The translations under genes were made by a program, and so were the position numbers. Shown here one piece after another: positions 24,237 to 28,732 of a stretch of DNA of 28,732 nucleotides. Source of the DNA: Actinomycetes bacterium (GTDB lineage: Bacteria; Actinomycetota; Coriobacteriia; Coriobacteriales; JAEZZM01); NCBI GenBank assembly GCA_023418575.1, contig JAEZZM010000046.1, positions 1-28,732 of the forward strand, given 5' to 3'. Numbering within the stretch: the stretch's first letter is position 1; the number at the start of each line of letters is the position of its first letter. Under the pieces are notes generated by a model. The model saw only the letters and a program-made list of their open reading frames with translations, was not told the DNA's origin and did not search any database.

Positions 24237-24602
24237 ATGCATCCCTATAATGAACTAGAGGTCTTTTGCAAGCTTTCAGTTAATAAGGCAGATGAAAAAC
24301 TTCATGGCACCTTTGGCAGAGGAACGGTTTCCTTGCTTAAAGGCGTAAAAGAGCTGGGCTCACTTAATCAAGCGGCTAAGCGATTAAACATGGCTTACTC
24401 AAAAGCTTGGCGTCTTGTAAAAGAGGCAGAGGCTCATGTTGGTGTAAACCTCATAGAACGCAAGGGACCCCACGGTTCAGACTTAAGTCCAGAAGGTCAG
24501 CGCCTCTTAGAAGTATATCAGCAGGTGGAGCTTGAAGCACAAGCTTTGGTGAACATTCGTTTTAGAGAATTGCTTACTGCCGATAAAAACGATACCCAAT
24601 AA
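24237..24602 (+). CDS. ModE-type winged-helix regulator without ligand domain
   Basis: A 121-residue LysR-like winged helix of the ModE N-terminal type: GRGTVSLLKGVKELGSLNQAAKRLNMAYSKAWRLVKEAE and LIERKGPHGSDLSPEGQRLLE. ModE controls molybdate uptake and molybdoenzyme genes, but the C-terminal MOP molybdate-binding domains are absent. Such single-domain forms are common and may sense through a partner or not at all. The ATG at 24237 is chosen over an upstream TTG (24222) because GGAGAG lies about six bases before it. It lies 54 bases after degV, probably on the same transcript, with a terminator downstream. Confidence 0.85.
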   Translation: MHPYNELEVFCKLSVNKADEKLHGTFGRGTVSLLKGVKELGSLNQAAKRLNMAYSKAWRLVKEAEAHVGVNLIERKGPHGSDLSPEGQRLLEVYQQVELEAQALVNIRFRELLTADKNDTQ

Positions 24603-24701
24603 AGCCCCTGCTCAATATATGCACTAGCTTATATACGTATTGGATGATAAAACACGTGCCGATGTATTAAGCTCAGTAAATGCTCTGACATACTACATAC
24701 T

Positions 24702-24750
24702 AAAGCTCCCGCCTATCTTATGATTAACAATAGTAACGGGAGCTTTTATA
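24702..24750 (+). terminator. Terminator after the ModE-like gene
   Basis: AAAGCTCCCG (24702-24711) pairs with CGGGAGCTTT (24737-24746), followed by TTTATATCTTT. The 25-base loop can form a further short CTAT/ATAG pair. It lies 100 bases past the stop. Confidence 0.8.
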
Positions 24751-24767
24751 TCTTTGCTTAGATTGAT

Positions 24768-24840
24768 AGCAGCTAAGCTAGGTTAAGCTAAGCCTTAAGT
24801 ACTATAGCTTAAAAGCTTTTAGCTAAAGCATAGCTTTAGA
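24768..24840. repeat. Cluster of AGCT-centred palindromes
   Basis: Seven AGCT tetramers occur within about 72 bases. They include the perfect 12-base palindrome TAAAAGCTTTTA and a 7-base perfect hairpin CTAAAGC-ATA-GCTTTAG at 24823-24839. The cluster fills the gap between the ModE-like gene's terminator and the tpx stop. It may serve as a weak terminator for tpx, for which I see no stronger one. Confidence 0.5.
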
Positions 24841-24864
24841 TCTTGAAAGTCCACAGTCACAGAC

Positions 24865-25374
24865 TTAAAGAGCCGCTTTTACCGCCTTTAGAACCTCATC
24901 ATATTGTGGTTGTTCAGTATTTTCCTTGAGGTATTCAACATATACAAGCTTATTGTCTTTATCAAGTACAAAAACTGAACGATTTTCAAGACGCAGCTCT
25001 TTAATGTGAGTACCGTATGCCCCACCAAAGCTCATATCATAGTGATCTGATAAGAACATAAATTGTTCAATATCCTTATCCATAGCAAAACGAGCTTGGG
25101 CAAAAGGTAGGTCTGCTGAGATAACTGCAGTTCTTACGCCCTCAATACCTTCTAATTCCTTGTTAAAACGGATGGTTTCCATCTCACAAACACCAGTATC
25201 AAGTGATGGAACAACAACCAAAACCTTTACGCCGTCTCCAAGGTCAGATAAACTACGCTTTTCTAGCTCAGGATTTAATAATGAGAAATCAGGAGCGCTT
25301 TGTCCTACGCTAAGTTCATCTCCCAAAACAGTTAAAGGATTGCCAGCCAGGGTATATCCGCTGCGTTCGGTCAT
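24865..25374 (-). CDS. tpx: Thiol peroxidase (Tpx), one-cysteine form
   Basis: A peroxiredoxin of the atypical Tpx class that reduces peroxides. The 169 residues show the active site SLDTGVCEMETIRFN (57-71) with peroxidatic C63, the Tpx motif ISADLPFAQARF (85-96) and AYGTHIKEL. C63 is the only cysteine in the protein. The resolving cysteine that follows RF in E. coli Tpx (Cys95) is Ala97 here. A Tpx with no resolving cysteine cannot form the usual internal disulfide and must be reduced by another thiol. The ATG at 25374 has AGAGG about eight bases upstream. It is monocistronic. The neighbourhood does not name its reductant. Confidence 0.93.
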   Translation of the reverse strand: MTERSGYTLAGNPLTVLGDELSVGQSAPDFSLLNPELEKRSLSDLGDGVKVLVVVPSLDTGVCEMETIRFNKELEGIEGVRTAVISADLPFAQARFAMDKDIEQFMFLSDHYDMSFGGAYGTHIKELRLENRSVFVLDKDNKLVYVEYLKENTEQPQYDEVLKAVKAAL

Positions 25375-25634
25375 CTTAATTCCTCTCTAAAATATAGAAA
25401 TAGATAGCATTTAAGGCACCAGCATTTAATGAAGGGGTGCTTATGAACAGCTCATTACTGCTCTATCATAAGCCTAGCTTTAAAACCTAGTGCCTTACTT
25501 CCCTTTTCTTCCCTATTTTTAATAATTTAACACCCAAGCCAAGAAATTTTTGAGGCTTTCTTCTTGCTTTCTTAAAATGCAAGTTTTCAAATGGGGTACA
25601 ATTGTTCAAATTACGTTTAACTAAAGGAGTTGAT
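25375..25634. other. Intergenic region between divergent tpx and the exonuclease gene
   Basis: A 260-base divergent gap. A TACAAT at 25597-25602 precedes the exonuclease gene, without a convincing -35. An imperfect inverted repeat near 25413-25443 (GGCACC / GGGTGC arms) lies upstream of tpx. I see no gene, riboswitch or convincing tpx promoter here. Confidence 0.4.
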
Positions 25635-26267
25635 ATGGCATTTGGAATTGGAGCCTCATTTGGAAAGACAGGCTTTAATGTTGTTGATGTTGAAACCACT
25701 GGTCTTGATTCTAATCTTGACAGGGTTATAGAAATTGCCGTAGTTCATGTTGATCCCAATGGCACCATTACAGATACATGGACAAGTCTTATAAATCCTG
25801 GACAAGACACCGGTGCTCAACATGTCCATGGTATCTCTAATAGCATGGTTGAAGATGCTCCACGTTTTGAAGAGATTGCAGCTTATTTATATGATAAGCT
25901 CGCTGCCTTGCCTCTGGTTGCACATAATGCAAAATTTGATGCAGCCTTTATTACTGAGGAGTTAAGGCGTGCCGGCCTTCATACTTTTAGTGATGACTTC
26001 CCAAGATTAGATACCATAGAACTAGCTAAACTGTCCTTAAATCTACCTAACTATAAACTTGAAACCTGTTGTAAACATTTAGATATTTCTTTAGAACATG
26101 CTCACTGTGCCTTAGATGATACCATAGCCTGCGCAGAGCTCTTTTGTGCACTTATGAAAGAAGATGCTCAAATTGATCTCATTAAGAAAGCAAGTTTAGA
26201 GGCAGAAAACATGGTCTGGGATGTTCCCGATAATATCGCTGAGCCTAAAATAAAGCTAAGGGGATAA
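25635..26267 (+). CDS. DnaQ-like DEDDh 3'-5' exonuclease
   Basis: A 210-residue exonuclease of the proofreading-subunit fold. The DEDDh acidic residues are visible: D18 and E20 in VVDVETTGLD, D102 in HNAKFDAAF, and H157 with D162 in HCALDDT. It could be a DNA polymerase III epsilon-like protein or a general DNA/RNA exonuclease. There are no extra domains such as UvrC-like or BRCT. The ATG at 25635 is chosen over a TTG at 25602 because AAAGGAG lies five to six bases before it. The gene converges on the SMR cluster. Confidence 0.9.
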   Translation: MAFGIGASFGKTGFNVVDVETTGLDSNLDRVIEIAVVHVDPNGTITDTWTSLINPGQDTGAQHVHGISNSMVEDAPRFEEIAAYLYDKLAALPLVAHNAKFDAAFITEELRRAGLHTFSDDFPRLDTIELAKLSLNLPNYKLETCCKHLDISLEHAHCALDDTIACAELFCALMKEDAQIDLIKKASLEAENMVWDVPDNIAEPKIKLRG

Positions 26268-26296
26268 GGCTTAGTTTCACCATTCTAATCAAAATC

Positions 26297-26342
26297 AAGG
26301 CCTAGAGCTTATATGTCTAAACCCTCTTAAGCTTTAGGCCTT
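26297..26342. terminator. Bidirectional hairpin between the exonuclease and SMR genes
   Basis: A 15-pair stem, AAGGCCTAGAGCTTA (26297-26311) with TAAGCTTTAGGCCTT (26328-26342), one G-U pair and a 16-base loop. It sits in the convergent gap. Its right arm includes the last codons and stop of the SMR gene. No perfect T-run follows on either side, so termination efficiency is uncertain. Confidence 0.65.
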
Positions 26343-26701
26343 GTTTCATCGCCAAAGGCCATTAAAACTATGCCACCTATCAAGAGGCTTAATCCTATAA
26401 TAAAACCCAAATTGGCATATTCTTTCCAAATTACAACGCTACAGAGGGCTGTAAATGCAGTACCTGCCCCTCCCCAAATTGCATATGCCAAGCCTAAAGG
26501 CAAATATTTGAGAATTAAAATAAGCAAAGAAAAAGACGCTATATAACATAAGGCAACAGGAATAAACAAAAAATTGTTTTCCCAAACTCCTACAAGCTTT
26601 AATAGATTTGCTCCAAGAACCTCAAGGGCTATAGCAGCAAAAAGCTCAATATATCCTAAAGTCCTTGGTGATAAGGTGCTTGCTTGTTGATTAATATCCA
26701 T
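26327..26701 (-). CDS. SMR-family multidrug efflux subunit (pair 2, partner B)
   Basis: A 124-residue four-helix inner-membrane transporter of the small multidrug resistance family (proton/cation antiporters that work as dimers). The essential membrane glutamate is E27 in ALEVLGANLL, matching EmrE Glu14. The AYAIWGGAGT motif is present. The charge pattern (polar N-terminus, neutral loop 1, Lys in loop 2) weakly predicts the N-terminus inside. The ATG at 26701 has AGAGGTAA upstream. It lies 17 bases after the preceding SMR gene and resembles the longer gene of the upstream pair (LKYLPxGLxY, WGGxGT). Confidence 0.93.
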   Translation of the reverse strand: MDINQQASTLSPRTLGYIELFAAIALEVLGANLLKLVGVWENNFLFIPVALCYIASFSLLILILKYLPLGLAYAIWGGAGTAFTALCSVVIWKEYANLGFIIGLSLLIGGIVLMAFGDETRPKA

Positions 26702-26718
26702 AATAGTTACCTCTGCTC

Positions 26719-27048
26719 TTAATGTATGGGCATAGTTAAGTGCATAACAACTATTCCAGCTAAAATAAGCACAAGCCCCCCAAGTTTTTTGGCATTAAGC
26801 TCCTCTTTCCAGGCGAGCACTCCTACAACCATGGTTAAGATTATTCCAAGTCCATTCCATAGGGCATATGCAATGCCTAGGTTTAAATGCCTAAAGACAT
26901 AAGACAAAAGCAAAAAGCTTAAAGCATAACCAGCAACAACGCCAATGAGAGGCAGTTTTCTAGCAAAGCCATTTGAGAGCTTCATGCATGAATCTCCCAC
27001 GACCTCCAAAATAACAGCTGCAATCAAAGAAATGTAAACAAGAATCAT
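26719..27048 (-). CDS. SMR-family multidrug efflux subunit (pair 2, partner A)
   Basis: A 109-residue four-helix SMR protein with E15 in VILEVVGDSCMKLSNGF and the AYALWNGLG motif. Loops 1 and 3 carry most of the Lys/Arg, which predicts the N-terminus outside, opposite to its downstream partner. That pattern fits an antiparallel heterodimer such as EbrAB or YkkCD. It is a close paralogue of the gene at 27504-27827 (shared GDSCMKLSxG). The ATG at 27048 has AAGGTAG about six bases upstream. It lies 41 bases after the previous pair. Confidence 0.93.
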   Translation of the reverse strand: MILVYISLIAAVILEVVGDSCMKLSNGFARKLPLIGVVAGYALSFLLLSYVFRHLNLGIAYALWNGLGIILTMVVGVLAWKEELNAKKLGGLVLILAGIVVMHLTMPIH

Positions 27049-27089
27049 AGCTCTACCTTATCGACCAGCAAAAAGCGAGGTTTTTGGCG

Positions 27090-27503
27090 CTACAAGGATG
27101 CTTCGTCGTGCGAATGTAGATCTTCAATAAGTTTTTTACCTGCAGCTTCTTGCGCCTCTTGATCTCCTTGCGCTGTTAAGACCAAGCCAGCTATCAAAAT
27201 AGTAACGCCTAAAACAAGCTTAAAATTAAACTCATCTTGCCAAATGATAATGCCACTTACCACCGTAGCAAGCGTCCCTAGGCCTCCCCAAACTCCATAA
27301 GTAAGACCAATGGGAAGATATTTAAGGATAAATACCAGCAAAGCATAAGAACTTATCAAAAAAACCAGAGCCCAGACACTTGGCCAAAAACGAGTGAAGC
27401 CATTGGTCATATTTAAAATGTTGTTTCCTATTGTCTCAAGCACCACAGCAAATACCATAACTGCATAGGCACCTTTTCTGTTAGAGAGTAGCTTTCCTAT
27501 CAT
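27090..27503 (-). CDS. SMR-family multidrug efflux subunit (pair 1, partner B)
   Basis: A 137-residue SMR protein with E23 in VVLETIGNNILNMTNGF and TYGVWGGLGT. It carries a basic N-terminus (KLLSNRKG) and a 25-residue acidic cytoplasmic tail after helix 4, longer than typical 105-110-residue SMR proteins. The positive-inside rule predicts the N-terminus inside. Its ATG at 27503 directly follows the stop codon of the upstream SMR gene, so the two are almost certainly translated together and form one heterodimer. Confidence 0.93.
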   Translation of the reverse strand: MIGKLLSNRKGAYAVMVFAVVLETIGNNILNMTNGFTRFWPSVWALVFLISSYALLVFILKYLPIGLTYGVWGGLGTLATVVSGIIIWQDEFNFKLVLGVTILIAGLVLTAQGDQEAQEAAGKKLIEDLHSHDEASL

Positions 27504-27827
27504 TTACGCTACCCCCGTAACGCTGTCAAGGATAATAATTCCTACGACGATAAGGGCTAGGCCAATAATCTTTTTCTTGTTCATAAGTTCATGCCAAAAG
27601 AGCATGCCAACAAGAGCTGAGAATATAACACCTATACCCGTCCAAATGGCATAAGCTAAACCTAGATCCATTTGGGTTAAAACCCATGCAAAAAGGTAAA
27701 AACTGATGGCATATCCCACGATCGTACCGAGCAATGGAAGCTTATAGCGAAGTCCATCTGAGAGTTTCATGCATGAATCTCCAAAGATTTCACCAGCTAC
27801 CGCCAGAAACAACACTAAGAGATACAT
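27504..27827 (-). CDS. SMR-family multidrug efflux subunit (pair 1, partner A)
   Basis: First gene of the four-gene SMR run. From the ATG at 27827 it has 107 residues, with E13 in AVAGEIFGDSCMKLSDG and AYAIWTGIG. Basic residues lie in loops 1 and 3, predicting the N-terminus outside. The ATG at 27827 has GGAGGTGATA directly before it and is preferred to an upstream start at 27887. The leader (27828-27960) shows a TACAAT without a good -35, and a CTTTG/CAAAG mini-hairpin. I see no guanidine (ykkC-type) riboswitch. Confidence 0.93.
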   Translation of the reverse strand: MYLLVLFLAVAGEIFGDSCMKLSDGLRYKLPLLGTIVGYAISFYLFAWVLTQMDLGLAYAIWTGIGVIFSALVGMLFWHELMNKKKIIGLALIVVGIIILDSVTGVA

Positions 27828-27927
27828 TATCACCTCCAACTTCAAGGCTCGTCTTTGATACACAAAGTCTGATCCCTCAAAAAACAACAGCTTCTATTGT
27901 ACGACCTAATAGTACTAAGCTAGAGCA

Positions 27928-27953
27928 GGAAAAGAAATTTCAAAAATTTTTCC
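27928..27953. promoter_or_regulatory. AT-rich inverted repeat between the SMR run and tRNA-Ala
   Basis: GGAAAA and TTTTCC arms (six bases) flank an inner GAAATTTC palindrome. It lies between the divergent SMR operon and the tRNA-Ala promoter, so it could be an operator for the exporters. The function is unproven. Confidence 0.3.
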
Positions 27954-27961
27954 TTTTGCTC

Positions 27962-27991
27962 TTGCCCAAGCTTTGGTATCTTTGCTAATAT
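27962..27991 (+). promoter_or_regulatory. Promoter of tRNA-Ala
   Basis: TTGCCC and TAATAT separated by 18 bases, with TG one base before the -10. This predicts a start about 18-20 bases before the tRNA. Confidence 0.5.
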
Positions 27992-28016
27992 GTTCTAGCG
28001 TTGAAATAACGTCTAT

Positions 28017-28092
28017 GGGGATATAGCTCAGTTGGGAGAGCGCATGACTGGCAGTCATGAGGTCAGGGGTTCGAACCCCCTTATCTCCACCA
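28017..28092 (+). tRNA. tRNA-Ala (anticodon GGC)
   Basis: A complete 76-base cloverleaf with encoded CCA. The acceptor stem GGGGATA/TATCTCC contains the G3-U70 pair that marks alanine tRNAs. The anticodon arm is CATGA-CTGGCAG-TCATG with GGC, and the T-arm is AGGGG-TTCGAAC-CCCCT. The discriminator is A. Confidence 0.97.
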
Positions 28093-28107
28093 AATTTTGT
28101 ATCGCAT

Positions 28108-28152
28108 ACCTCTAATAAACTAGTTGACCTTACTGGTTTATTAGAGGTTTTT
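28108..28152 (+). terminator. Terminator after tRNA-Ala
   Basis: ACCTCTAATAAAC (28108-28120) pairs perfectly with GTTTATTAGAGGT (28136-28148), 13 pairs, followed by a T-run (TTTTTATT). It lies about 15 bases past the tRNA end. Confidence 0.9.
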
Positions 28153-28234
28153 ATTGCTGTTATACTTCTTAGCTTGCAGGATCTATAGCCTTATGAAGAT
28201 CTTACTCAAACCACTCATACTTCTAGTTAAAGCT

Positions 28235-28639
28235 TTAGCAATTCAATCCTATTCCCGTTGGGAAAAAGTCGGGTGAATCTACGTCTAACATAGGCAGCAT
28301 ACTTTTATACATGCTTTTGTAATATTCAATTGCTTCTTTAGGGGTCTCATCACTTGGAACAAAGTCTGGACTAAATTGAAAATTTTCATCACTAATCCAT
28401 TGAGCATATTTTTCATACTCTTTTTGACCGTCTTTCGTAAACATATTTACCAGCTTTCTTTTAGCGTAATCACATTGCGTGGCGTTTCTGATTGTGTACC
28501 CTTGTTTATTGAAGTAATACCAGCTGCCCGCAATCTGTTTCCATGTATTGGCAAAGAGATTGTGGTCAGATATTCTAATGGTGAGAAAATCTCTAATGGT
28601 TGGGTCAACTAATGGATTTAATGGAGTTTGAGTCCTTCG
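28235..28639 (-). pseudogene. 5'-truncated gene remnant with a cell-wall-binding-type motif
   Basis: The minus-strand frame is open for 134 codons between a stop at 28640-28642 and its own stop at 28235. It has no ATG, GTG or TTG start before an internal ATG at 28444, so its 5' end appears lost. The part before that ATG contains TWKQIAGSWYYFNKQGYTI (residues 32-50 of the open stretch), matching the W...WYYF...G pattern of choline/cell-wall-binding repeats. The rest is acidic and aromatic (PKEAIEYYKSMYKSM). A plausible reading is the C-terminal end of a secreted or surface lipoprotein cut by a rearrangement near 28612-28640. Alternatively only the 69-codon frame from 28444 is expressed. I do not recognise the family. 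Confidence 0.4.
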
Positions 28640-28732
28640 TTACAAAAGGGCAGCACTTGACCGATTCCCGTTTAAGACGACATGTGGTCCTTAATAGCTC
28701 AATTTCCGATTGGGATCCTGGTCTGTTTTGGG
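28612..28732 (+). CDS. Unidentified partial open frame at the right edge
   Basis: From the ATG at 28612 (or 28621) the plus frame is open to the end of the window, 40 codons. It contains ESFVTKGQHLTDSRLRR and ISDWDPGLFW. I do not recognise it, and no ribosome site is visible. The minus strand over the same stretch also has an open frame, so strand choice is uncertain. It begins about where the minus-strand gene remnant loses continuity, so it could be the start of an inserted element such as a transposase. That is inference only. Confidence 0.2.
   Translation, partial: MDLMEFESFVTKGQHLTDSRLRRHVVLNSSISDWDPGLFW

Noticed and set aside
24865..25460. PerR box controlling tpx
   Set aside because: No match to the palindromic TTATAAT-N-ATTATAA pattern was found near the tpx start. 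Only an isolated half-site lies inside the perR coding start.
27828..27960. Guanidine (ykkC) riboswitch ahead of the SMR genes
   Set aside because: The leader lacks the ykkC conserved core and any terminator or sequestering stem. Only a five-pair mini-hairpin is visible.
28376..28612. A 78-codon rightward frame near the right edge
   Set aside because: It lacks a ribosome site and overlaps, on the other strand, a longer open stretch with a recognisable cell-wall-binding motif.

Overview
The window reads as housekeeping chromosome from a low-to-moderate GC member of the Actinomycetota, most likely class Coriobacteriia (Atopobium/Fannyhessea-like). That placement is inference. It rests on the primary sigma factor (acidic N-terminal linker, Coriobacteriia-like region 1.2-2), a very long charged IF2 N-terminus, and strong AGGAGG-type ribosome sites with many GTG starts. 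No 16S gene is present to confirm it.

Layout from left to right. Positions 1-4829 hold a leftward run: YheS/YdiF-type ABC-F ATPase, small membrane protein, site-2-type metalloprotease, scpA, scpB and the start of an rluB-type pseudouridine synthase. The scp genes (condensin partners) and rluB commonly travel together. Positions 4875-5960 hold a MOSC-domain protein and two tRNA genes (Asn-GTT and a CAT-anticodon tRNA), each with a terminator and visible promoter elements. Positions 5999-17782 hold a leftward information-processing block: rimP, nusA, infB, rbfA, nrnA, a truB-ribF gene fusion, dnaG and rpoD. Its likely promoter lies at about 17753-17782, and a terminator hairpin sits in the rimP leader. 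Positions 17887-22589 hold guaB, leuS and a GNAT acetyltransferase, also leftward. At 22684-24602 a PerR-type regulator diverges from a rightward degV and a ModE-like regulator. At 24865-28092 come a one-cysteine thiol peroxidase (tpx), a DEDDh exonuclease, four tandem SMR exporter genes that look like two heterodimer pairs, and tRNA-Ala(GGC). The last ~600 bases carry a 5'-truncated gene remnant with a cell-wall-binding-type motif, and the window ends in an unidentified open frame.

The central block couples transcription elongation (NusA), translation initiation (IF2), 30S maturation (RimP, RbfA), RNA turnover (NrnA), tRNA modification plus flavin synthesis (TruB-RibF), replication priming (DnaG) and the housekeeping sigma factor in one direction. 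I found no CRISPR array, phage, toxin-antitoxin or other defence system. The most unusual items are the TruB-RibF fusion, the candidate attenuator ahead of rimP-nusA, a Tpx without its resolving cysteine, the duplicated SMR pair, a perR whose ribosome site fits an ATA codon better than the GTG, and the truncated gene at the right edge.
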